Assembly (NCBI GenBank): GCA_047967505.1
Contig: CM106540.1
DNA: 64,000 nt
Reading direction: 5' to 3' (one strand)
DNA from: Dipteris shenzhenensis
Taxonomy: Eukaryota; Polypodiophyta; Polypodiopsida; Gleicheniales
Shown here one piece after another: positions 46,901 through 58,900 of the stretch. The notes under the pieces were generated by a model. That model had not been told where the DNA came from, ran no database searches, and saw only the letters and a list, made by a program, of their open reading frames with translations. The translations under genes were made by a program, and so were the position numbers. Every line of letters begins with the position of its first letter. The first letter of the stretch is position 1.

Positions 46901-49900
46901 GTAACTTGTCCTTGGCGATGTTCGTGGACCCTTCCTTTGGCTTCGCCAGGTAGAGTCAGACTTAATTTGAATTGTCTGCATGCTTCTTCCGACAATGACC
47001 TCTACAGTGCCCTGACCCTTTGTCCTCCTCATTGGGGGGCTCACAGGGTCAGTGACACTCTGACAACTGCAGCTACCTGCAGCTCATGAGTCATGCTGTA
47101 CCTGAAGAGGGCCAAACAGCCCTGATAATTTTATGCTGAAAGGATCAGTCCCTCCCCAGGTGCTTGCCCCCAAAAACAGTGCATAATAACACCTTCACAA
47201 GATATCCCCGGCCAGGCCTAATGTCCTCTGATGGGGCTCACAAGCAGGTGTTGCACTTAGTAATGCTCATTTGGGAGGGAGTATAGTTGTAACAAGCAGT
47301 TGTAGCTTGAATGAAGAGACTGTGGACTACTTTTTGATTAGCCTTCTGCCTTTGTCATGGCCGAGTCTGCCCTTCACCTCTTGATTGTTGACAGAATATC
47401 AGTACGCAGACCTTTTTTGTATAAATGGATGCTCTTAGTATGTGTGTGTATGTGGTTATGTATGTGTGAGAGCATATGTTTATACTATGGTCTACACTCA
47501 CCGTTGGACATTGATGATGTCGGTGGGGATGTCAATACATAGTCCCTACTATGCATGATGGAGTCTATGGGTTTCACCTTCTCAGTGACTGTCATGAGCT
47601 TGAAACTGCACTCTTTGTTGTGTTTTTAGGGGATGATTTTGGGCATGTTCTTGAATTCATCTGGATACAAGTGTTGCAGCTAGTGACTGTTAAGAGTTAG
47701 TGTATGATTAGCTCTTGCATGAGAGATTTCAAATATCTGCTTGTGTTAAACTTTACGTACATAGAGTTACCTTGCCTTTGTGCTTTTTGGTGGTTTTCAC
47801 TGGCTAGATAAGGTATGGATGGAGATAGTTTATATTCTACAAATTTTGATAACCTCAAAGGGAAAGAGGTGCTCAGTGGTCCAACTTGAAAGGTTCAATG
47901 TCGTTTGGATGTGTCTGTACTTAAGTTATGTCCTATATTTTGTACGAGCACTTATTCCTGCAGTTCACTAATTTCCTATTCTTTGTGGCATTTGCTTTTT
48001 TACTTGCAGTTGAAAAGGCTGAAGCTTCGTAAAAACAATTGGGATTGTGAAACGTATGAATTCGATGAAGTTCTTACAGACTTTGCTTCTCAAAAGCGCG
48101 TATATGAAGTCGTGGCAAAGCCTGTACTTGAGGTTGTTGTGAGCTTTGAAGCCATTGTAATGATGAAAGGAGCTGTATTTTGCTCTATGATGTGGTAACT
48201 TATGCTGTATATCATGCCATTGTAGTAAATAGCCCGTCAGGTCCATTCTACAGCTCCCCTTTTTGCTCCCTTTCATGTAGGGCATTGAAGTATAACAACT
48301 TAATTGTATTAACGATTAACGATTCACTGGATTTGAACTGATACCTCTGTAGCTCTCCCTTCTTTTGCCTCTCCCTCTTCAATGCGTAATTCAATGTGGC
48401 TCTGTTGATGTGAATTATGATAACATGATGTTCCCTTGTTTTCCTATTTCTGAAAGTTAGCCCTTTGTTTCCAGATTCTCCTCAAGCGTGCTGCAATAGA
48501 CCAATGATCTCTTGACTCTGAATATTATATTTTTAGTCTAGCATGGTTGCTGACTTGCTGAATGCCTTCCGCTGCTCCATGTAGCCGCCGCCCTGAGTCA
48601 AACCTTATCCTAAGCTTAGTTTTGACCTTAGCTAGTCAAGTCGTGGGTTAGGTTAACTAGGTTAACAGGTTGGGCTAGGTTAATCCAATTAACCAAGGTT
48701 AAGTCATGGTTTGGTTAGGTTAGACTAATTGTCCTAACTTTCTTAGGAGTCTTAGTTAGTTGCTGTACTAACTGTCCTAGGCGACCTAGGAACCCCCCCA
48801 AAGAAAAAAGAAGAAAAAAGAAGAGGGTAAACAGTTCACTTTCAGCCTCTTTTTAGGGGCCTTTCAGAGCGCGTTTGGAGCCATTTTGGCTCCGTTCCGA
48901 AGCTTCTTCGACGACCTTTCTTCTGAGCCTCTCCATCGACATTTTCGTGTTTTCCACACACTATCTCAGGGGCTCATCACAACAGGGTTTTGTTAACCAT
49001 TTCTCCTTGCCTACATTCGAGCTCCTCTCTCCAGGGCCAGTCACCATGGTACCGAAGCGTGTCCCTCGTGATATATCGCATGCCACTGATGAGGCTGCTC
49101 AGTATGAGCAAGTGCCTGCTACAGTGGTTGCATCCACTGGTGGTGCAGAGGTTCCTTCCACTCAGCCTCTCTCTCCTGCATTGCGGGAAGTGCAAGCAGC
49201 GCAAACGCAGTTTTTGGATGCCCTTTCCTCTATGCTCCAGGGTGCTTTCCGCTAGATAGGAGAGGAGTTCAGCTAGCAGCTTACCACAGCCATGGCTATG
49301 CAGGATACGGCTCTTGTCCAGATGGGACAGTAGATTGGTTAGCAGATCACATCTGCCATTGTTATGCAGGATAAGGGTAAGCAGCTCGCACCCTAGCACG
49401 AGGACCATTCAGACAGTCAGGATGTTTTGTTTGCTCCACACAAGGGTTTTATGGCAAATGCTTGTCGTGCCTATGAGCTGGACCATTGCATGTACCCCAG
49501 CTCGGGGATTATCTGGACATAGATGATGCATTTTCTGTGCTACAGAGCACCTTCTTGTAGGATGTCAGGCCATCTTTTGGCTCTCAGCTTTTTGCATCTA
49601 TGCAGGCTTAGCCATCTCTTTTGGGCCGACTGGTTGGTGTGCATCTGGCTAGTACCGCACCAACGAGTGTGCCTGGAGTTGGCTTGGGTTTATATGGCAG
49701 CCCACACCCCTGGGAGAGAGGTCAGTCCTCTTCTCAGCCCTTTGGTATGCCATCATTTCAGAGAGATGCATTTGGCAGAGAGACCCAGCCCGGGGTTCAT
49801 GTACCTATCGCTCGGCGGGCGAGCACATATAGCCAGACACAGCCAGTGCATCAGATGGCAGCGGCTTCTACGCAGCAGAGGGTTGGTGGTGGGCAGCAAG

Positions 49901-52900
49901 CGACTTTTGATGACATGTTGGCAGATTCTTCGCGTTCATACAGGGCCTTACTTAAGGCCATCAAACTTGAGATGCCCTTCTCCGATTATGTGAATCTCAA
50001 GTGTGATGATGCCCGCACTTTTGGAGGTTACACACACAAGAATTATGCAGCCAAGGATATCAAGGACAAACTCACAGTGCATAAGTTTAAAGGGGACATT
50101 CGCACTCCCAATGAGTTGGAGGAGTGGCTCACGAAGCTGGAAGACTATTTCCGCTTCTACCCCAAGTTTGACGAGGAGCGAATTATTTTTGCAGGTATGC
50201 GTAGGCAAGACTATGCCCACACATGGTGGCGATACATGAGGGATTCGCCTCAGAAACCACCACTTGGAGGGGTTTCAAAGAATTGATGGTCACTACATTT
50301 GTATCTCCACTTGTATTGGATCAATACTTGGCTGAATTTTATGCCTTGTCACAGACCGGTACGGTTCAAGGGTACTTGCAGCGCTTTTGGAGGCTTTCCG
50401 TGTTTATGCAGGACGTATCTGAAACGAGAAAGCTGTTGCGTTTCATCCTCGGGTTAAATTCTTCTCTCATTGCAGATGTGAAGGCACACAACCCTCAAAC
50501 AATTGAGAGGGCAGCTCAGCTTGCATAAGTATTTGAGCCTAAATATGCTGGCAAGCACAGAAAAGCCATGGTCAGCTCGCATGCTACGGGGTATGATGTT
50601 GAGTCGAAGCCTAAGTTTGCTGAGTGGACTGACAAGAAATCTGCAGCAGCACCATTTCCTCGCTTTCCTACTGTCTCGGGTAGTAAGATGCCGTATGCCA
50701 AGCCTTACAAGTATCTTGATGCCAAGCCTACTGCTGGAAATGAGCAGGCTGAGATAAAACAGTATACACAGGCAATAATGGACAGCAGAAAGAAGGCCAA
50801 CTTATGTTTTAAATGTGGCGAGAAATGGACTCTTGAGCACAGGAATGTGTGCAAGATGCGCAACCGTGGTACTGCCAAGCTCAGCATGATCATTGACCTC
50901 TCAGATGACAAGGAATTGTTTGATGCTCCAGGTTCTTTGGATACATCTTAGGATGAGATCGCAAATACACATGATGCAAATGAGGCTCCTGACACTGGAG
51001 CCACGAAGGTCACTGACTTTCCTTTTGATCCGGGTGGAGCTACTGCGCATGACACTCATGCTTCGCATTCGTATGAGATTCTGCCCACTGGTGACATGAG
51101 AGGCCATAGGCCAACACTCTTTTCTGTGGAGCATCACGATGCGATATCTTTTTATGCACGTGAAGAGGCAGGTGGTAATGCTCCTGTGAACGAGGATGAG
51201 GTTTATTGGGATGCCCAGCCAACACTTTATACTATTTCCACGCATGTCCTGATGGGTGCCAAAAGTGTTAATACTATCAGATTAACAGGGATGATTAACG
51301 GCAGGATTGTGCATGTGTTGGTGGACAGCGCTAGCGATTGCTACTGAGATAGACCATGGGCTGAAAGTAGAAGTGGGCAATGGACAGCATATGATCAGTA
51401 GATCTTGTTGCCAAGATGCAAGGATTAAGTTCTCTGATGACTATACATTTGCAGGTGATCTCTTGGTACTTGACATGGGCCCAATAGATGTTGTCTTGGG
51501 CTGTGATTGGTTGCAATCACTGGGCAAAATCAGCATGGATTTCAATGCCTTAACACTCAGCTTTGTCCACAGGGATGGATCAGTTACATTGCATGGTATT
51601 GCAGCTCCTAAATTGTAGGTCATTTCAGCAAGGCAGTTGGCCAGAGAGCTCAAGAGGGGCAGCGCCATATATGCATTAAATGTGTCAGTAACTAAAGAGG
51701 GTGGCACTCCCAGAGATTGCTCTCAGAGTTTGCAAATGTGTTTGCTGATTTGCCATCACAGTTGCCTCCAAGAAGAGATGTAGATCATGCCATAGTCCTG
51801 GAACCTGGCAGTAAGTCAATCAATAAGGCCCCATACTGACTCTTTAAGGTAGAACGGGAAGAAGTGGCAACTCAAGTGAGGGACTTACTTCAGAAGAGTT
51901 TCATCACTCATAGCACTTCTCCTTTTGCATCCCCTGTGCTCCTGGTAAAAAAGAAGGATGGTTCTTACGGTATGTGCATTGACTACAGAGACTTGAATAA
52001 GGTCACCATAAAAAACAGGTTTCCCATTCCCAGGATAGATGACCTGTTGGATGAACTCAAGGGTGCTCAGTTTTTCACCAAGATTGATTTGAGGTCCGGC
52101 TATCATTAGATTAGAATGAAAGCTAGGGATGAGCACAAGACAGCCTTTCGCACAGAGAGGGGACTGTATGAGTTCTAGGTGATGCCTTTTGGATTGACCA
52201 ATGCACCAGCTACCTTCTAGGCACTCATGAACAAGATTTTGCAGCCTCTCCTTTCCAAATATGTGCTGGTATTTTTTGATGACATCCTCATTTATAGCAA
52301 GGATAAGCAGGAGCACATGAGACATGTCAAGCAAGTGTTGGAAATTTCGAGGTTGCATCAGCTTTATGCTAAAGCCAGCAAATGCACTTTTATGAGCAAG
52401 GATGGCATTCGAGTAGATCCTGCAAAGGTGAAATGCATTGAGGATTTGGTGGCAGCCACACAACCCTACTCAATTGAGGGGATTTCTAGGTCTTGCTTCC
52501 TTCTACAGGCTCTTTATTCGCAAGTTTGCCAAGAGGGCAACCCCTTTGACAGACCTTTTGAAGAAGGATGCTTTTATGTGGTCTTCAGCGCAGCTTTGAA
52601 GACCTGAAATTTGCCCTCATTCATGACAGGAACATGGGGTAATTGCTTTTGAAAGCAGGAAATTGGATGCCAAGGAACTAGATTATCATGTGTATGATCA
52701 GGAAATGTTGGCTATCCTCCACGCTTTCAAAAAATGGCACCACTACCTGTACGGTAGCAAAATCAAGGTTAAGACAGATTATAGGACACTTAGGTATTTC
52801 CTTACGCAGCCCAACTTGTCAATGAAGCAGAAGAGGTGGTTGGCTAAGGTTATTTCGACATCAAGTACAGGAAAGGGAGAGAAAACGTGGTTGCAGATGC

Positions 52901-55900
52901 CTTATCCCGTATGTGGGCTTGCAGTTTGTCTGCCATTTCTACCATCTACCAGGAGTGGATTCATGGTATTCAGGAAGAATACATGTAGGATTCTAAGGCA
53001 GCTTCCATATTTGTGGAGTTATAGAGGCTATTGTTTCATTGTTCTCAGTTTTTTCAAAATGTCCTCTGGTGTTCTCTCTTTTCAAAAACGGCTTAGGAAA
53101 GCAATCTTTAATTCATCATAAGTGTTAAGATGTGCAATACCATACTGCATAAACCAATTCATTGCTTTACCATTGAATGTGGCAGCAAATTGCTCTTTCT
53201 TGGTCTCATTTGGCAGTTGTCCAAATCCACTAGCTGTCCACCTTGTCTCAAATTGCCGAACATGGCTGTCAGGATCTTGACCTTTCTTGCCAGTAAACTT
53301 TGCAGCTTTGACTAATGGGTTTTGTATTTTGTGCTAAGGTTGAGCTTGAAAAGGTCAAACAGAGCTTTATCTGGGATGGCTTGTGGTGGGATGTAGTTAA
53401 ATTTGTCAATGAATGTTTGCCTTGCCAGCAAAATAAAGTGGACAGCCGGTTACCTGCGGGTCTCTTGCAGCCATTACCTATTCTAGAAGGCAAATGGACT
53501 CACATTGCTATGGATTTCATCACAGGGTCGCCTTTCACAGAGTGGGGATGGGATAGCATTTTTGTGGTGGTTGACAGAATGACAAAGCAAGCCCATTTCA
53601 TACCCACTAAGACCTGTTATTCAGCATCACAGGTTGCTTGGCGCATGTTTTTAAGCATCATGGTTTCCCTCGGGAGATTGTCAGCGACAGAGATGCAAAA
53701 TTTATGGGTCACTTTTGGCAGGAATTATTTACAGCAGTGGGTACTTCTCTTACACCTAGCACTGCTTACCACCCTGAGACGGATGGACAGTTAGAAAGGG
53801 TGAACAAATGGTTGGAGGAGTATTTGAGGCATTTCTGTCATGACACACAGAGGTGTTGCGATAAGTGGTTGGCACTTGCTGAATTTTGTTACAACAGTAC
53901 AAAGCACATCTCTATTGGCATGAGCCCTTTCGAGGCTATGTATGGATGCACAGTGGGTATGCCATCTTTAGTTGCAGACATGGCTGTGAAAAATCAGCAA
54001 GCAAGAAATGACTTGGAGAGTATGGATGCCCTTCTGCAATTGGCTAAAAAGAATATGCAAGATGCCCAAGCCAAGCAGAAGAAGTATGCGGATGAACACA
54101 AGAGGTATCTGTCTTTTGAAGTAGGGGATTATGTGCACTTACGCCTCCATAAGAACCGTTATGCCTCGCTGAAAGGTAACACCAACACGAAGCTTGCTCA
54201 CAGGTATTATGGTCCCTACAGGATCATTCGGCAAAGTTGGCGAGGTGGCGTATGAGTTGGAGCTACCCAGGTTCTCTAGGATTCATAATATTTTCCATGT
54301 GTCCTTGCTGAAGCCACATGTCGGACAGCATGTCCAAGTCCTTCCTGTGCTACCACCTATGGATGAGGAGGGCCACATACTCTATGTTCCGGAGCGCATC
54401 ATGGGTTTCAGGGATTAGGTACTCCGAAACAAAGTCTACACTGAGTATCTTATCAAATGGTAGGGACTCCTTGAGGATGAGAACTCATGGCAGCTAGAGA
54501 GCATTGTCCAGGACAACTCCTATCTCCTACCAGGCTGACTATTATTTGCTGTTTGCTGCACCTATCTAACAGCCCGCATATGAAATTTTGAGACAAAATT
54601 CTATGGGAAGGGATGGCTGTAATGAAGGGGAAAAAGAGGCTAAGTTAGAGGCCCTTTAGGTTGAAAATGTGGAGGGACTATATAAGTCTCCATCCACCCC
54701 CTTCTATGCACTTTTTGATGTGACATCTAATCCTATCTACTCTCCCTTCCTCCTTCCAGCCTACGCTCACTCACTCTCTCTCTCTCTCTTCCCTACTCCC
54801 TCTCAATCTCTCCCTCTCTTTCCTACTGCATTCTCTCTCTCCTACCCTTTCGTCTCCCTCTTCCCCTCTCTCTCTCTCTCCCTTCTGCTCCTCTATCCCC
54901 CTTTCTCCAAATCTGTCCCTACCCCTTCCCTACAAAAATGGTCGCAGCCACGGACACCACTCAGTTGATAGGATAGATACTTTGGCTTTCCTGCCTACGA
55001 CAGAAAGTTCCGTTTCAATGGGCAGCATGTCTCACTAATAACTTGAAAAAAGTTGCCTTTATGTGGTCAAAAGAGGCAGATGCCAGGTTTGAAAGAAAAG
55101 AATAACCTTTGAAAAGTTGGGACACAAGCATTGGTCAAGGCTATTTTCTGTCCTAGGATGTGCCTCTCTCGACCACATAAAGCCATCTTTTTAGCAGCAA
55201 GCATATAATGATGCTTGCAGCTTGAGTTGAAAATACTTACATAATGAAGGTAGTAAAGGACTACTCATTCCTCCCCTATGGGAGGGCACATGCCTATAAT
55301 TGTGAAAGAGAGATGTAAAGTATGTCATGGAATGAATGCCTTCTCATGCTTTGCTTGCAAAATGACTCATTTTGGCCAATAGATCCACATGACGCCCATC
55401 CTCTTGTGTCCTAGGTAATTTTATAAAAAATTCCATAGAGATGCTTCCCATGCCAGGACTACATGTAGAATTTGAAGGCAGCAATCATAACTTCAACCGG
55501 TCTCGTGGTTTAGGGACAAAATACATACATACTGAAGGTAATAAAGGACTATTCAGTCCTCTCCTATGTTAGGGCACATGCGTGTCACGAGGACCTATGA
55601 TGGGGGGAAGGGAGATGTAATAAAGCATGTCATGGAATGAATGCCTTGTCATGCTTTGCTTGCTATACAATGACTCCTTTTGGGCAATAGATCCACATTA
55701 CCCACATACCCTCTGTGTCGTAGGTAAAACTATAATAAAATCCATATAGAAGCTTTCCCATTTGTGAGATTGGATCTCTAAAAGATGTAATAATCTGCCT
55801 TCCTTTAGGCGTTTATTGACCTGGCATTTCAGGCACTTTATCACATAGGCTTGGATGGCATTATTCCTTCTAGGCTAGTAAAACTACCTTTTAAGAAGTA

Positions 55901-58900
55901 CATAAGTTGTTGATTTCCCAGGTGGCCAGCAACATGATGATCATTGATTGTACTTGATGATATCCCGATCTTAAGTCGGTTTTAGTAAAATACTTTTATC
56001 CTTGCCACTAGTCAAAGAGCTCATCAATGCGAGGCATTGGGTATTTATTCTTTATTTTGATTTGTTGGGGTAAAGGCACATTGCCACCCTTTTGTTAAAG
56101 ATATGACACCTATGACTGTCTTAAGACAGTCACAGGGTGAAAAACCTAATCCTAATAAAACCTATGAGTTTGTGGTGTGGCTCAACACTTCACACCCACA
56201 TCTTTTGCGTCTCCCCTCTCTCTCACTCTCTCCCCGGTCTTCCACTCTCCCAATCTTTCCCTCTCAACTGGTATCAGAGCCTTCATCTCTCCCTCTCCCT
56301 CTCCACTCCGCTCTACCTCTCCCTATCCCCTCGGGCCTTGTGCCCTCAGCAGCGGCAGCAGCGAGCTCAGCAGCGGCAGCAGCGAGCTCAGCAGCCGGGC
56401 AGCGCGCGGGTAGAGCTAGGCATCGCGCGGGCAGAGCGGGGCGGCGCGCAGGCAGAGCGGGGCAGCCTTAGCCGCAGCAGCAGCTAGCTGCTGCTAGCTG
56501 CGTGTGCGCAGCAAATTCGCGCACCGTACAGCCGTCGTACGGTCAGGTACGGATGTCCGTACCGTCGTACGGACACTGTACAGGAGGCCGTACTGTACGG
56601 ACGCCGCCGTACGGTCGTTGCGTCAGAGAGGGAAGGAAGGTACAGTTCGAATTTTGGTTTTGGGATTTGTACCCTGCACAGGTACAGCAGGTACAGCAGG
56701 CATTTTTTTTTGGGGAAGAAGGAAAAGGGAGAGCACTCTGCTCTACATTCCTGCTTGTTCAGTTCTCACAACTGTGTGTTGAAGGTACAGCAAGTACCCT
56801 CGTGTCCCTCGTGCTTGAGGTGACTAGTACCACAGTGTGTGGTGGTTGCATAGTTATCTTGTTTCGGGAAGGTCAAATGCCTTGATTTTGCAGAGGGCTT
56901 TTATGCTTTTGCTGAGTGCAAATCTCAGTTTTTGGGTGACAATTTCATAGGGCTTTTGCCTGGAAGTGTATGCAGTGTATGCCTTGAGGCAGTGTGGAGC
57001 CAGGGTGCCCACATTGGTCTTGTTTCCGCAGTGTATTCAGTGACATTTCTTGCAGGTCACATTCTGTGTACGACACTTTGAAAATCTCAGTTGAGCCACG
57101 CTTGGCCAGGGCGCATCGAGTTTACTCGGTCCCTAACTGTCCATCGTTGACAATGCTCAAAAGATTTCCTCTTCAGTGTTTGTACTTTGGGATCTGTGTT
57201 GTTACTGTGTACACAGGGCCGTGTATGCATCACATTGTCAGGTGAAAGTACCAGGAGAGCGCTGTATTTTTTTATGCTACCTCAGTGTTGAGGTGTTTTT
57301 CACTTGGTACAGGTGTCAAATCAAGGGGCTTTTGCCCAGATTTTGCTTGTGAGCACTTGAGTTACTGTTTGAGACCTTCAGATGCCTTTTATCCCCTTGG
57401 CAGAAGGGTGATTGCTTGGGATTTGTCCCATTCTCTGTTGCAGGCTTGTGACAGGCTGAAGTGTCTGGAGCCTTTTTTCAGTGAACAAAACAGTGTATGA
57501 TAAGTGGTTTATGCATATAAAATCAGTGCAATACCTCATCTGAGGTGGGAGAAGTGTCCAGGACAGCAGTGTTTTGTGCTTCGTCAGCTGATGATGCACT
57601 GATAAAGCACTTGTGGAACAGCTGCATGTAAGATGATGAGTGGGAGGAGCTAGATTTGTCCGCTAGGGCTGCTATCATGCTTACTCTCAGTGATTCTCTT
57701 GTGTTCAATGTTGAGGCTGAAAAGACCTCTTATGGCCTATGGCAGAGGCTAGCAGAGTTGTATGCCCAAAAGAGTTCAGCCAGTAAGGTTTATTGGTTGA
57801 AGAAGCTAGTTGATCTTCGCATGAAGGAAGGTACAGCTATGACCTCACACTTGAGTGAGTTCAATGCCATCTTTACACAGCTGATTGCACAGGGGTTGAA
57901 CCTTGATGAGGAGTTCAAGGCTACTTTCTTGTTGTGTACCCTCCCTGAGAGTTGGGACACTTTCAAGACCACCCTTTCTAATTCAAATGTCACTCTTATA
58001 TATGCTGATGTGGAGAGCTCTCTCCTTATGGAGGAGATGAGCAGGAAGAAAAATGCGGGCAGCAAGTCTTCAAATGCTTTGCAGGTACAGGAAAGAGGCA
58101 GGACTCAGCAGAAGGGGAGATCTGCTGGCAAGTCCAAATCCCGCAGTCAGTCCCGTGGCAAAAAGGATATTGAATGCTTTTACTGTGGCAAGAAGGGACA
58201 TGTGAAGTCTAAGTGCTTCAAGTTTATACGGGATCAGAAAGCCAAGAAGGCTGAGGCAAAGGATGCAGGTAGTGGAAGCAAAGGCAAAGGCAAGGCCAAG
58301 GCAGATGACTTGGATGCAGTGAATGTTGCAGCAAAAGACAGTGAAAGTGACAGACATGATGTTTTATGCTCTTCTGCTGTAATTGCACATACATTGGTTA
58401 TTGATGGCCATGACATGCACACCTGGCTCTTGGATTCAGGTGCTTCTTTTCATGTTACTCCTCATAGGGAGTGGTTTACTTCCTACACAGGTACTCATGG
58501 AGTTGTTCATCTTGGGAACAACTATGCATGTCAGATTGCAGGGATTGGCAGTAGCTATAGTATACAGAGACAGTGAAAATATGTACAGATAGTATTCCCT
58601 GATGGACGTACTTTTATGCTTGATGGTGTTCGCCATGTGCCGCAAATCAAGAAAAATCTGATTAGCACTGGCTTGTTGGATGACAGTGGTTCCCACACCA
58701 CATTTGGGGATTCCAAATGGGTGATTACTGATGGCCAGGTTGTAGTGGCTGAGGGTTATAAGAGTGATACCTTGTATCCTCTTTATGTTTCCAGTGTAGG
58801 TAATCATGTTGTTGCCATAACCGAGCTGCCAAAGGTTTCATTGTGGCATAGCCGGTTGGGACACATGTCCGGCAAGAACTGTCACGTTTGGGTTATCTGC

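Larger units (their letters stand above)
49045..54970 (+). mobile_element. Ty3/gypsy chromovirus (gypsy-C), degraded, inside kinesin intron 3
   Basis: Gag, protease, RT, RNase H, integrase and a C-terminal chromodomain follow in order on the plus strand. Stops and frameshifts are spread throughout. An antisense gag fragment of another gypsy element is inserted at about 53035-53330. The purine-rich stretch at 54606-54613 followed by TGTAATGAAGGGG at 54618 suggests where the 3' LTR begins. Confidence 0.88.

Noticed and set aside
48977-49408. 143-codon minus-strand frame
   Set aside because: Antisense shadow of the chromovirus gag.
51885-52463. 192-codon minus-strand frame
   Set aside because: Antisense shadow of the chromovirus reverse transcriptase, whose motifs are clear on the plus strand.
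51340-54480. TAG codons in the chromovirus as programmed stop suppression
   Set aside because: TAGs occur at many positions, together with frameshifts and a deletion, which is ordinary decay and not a single gag-pol read-through site.
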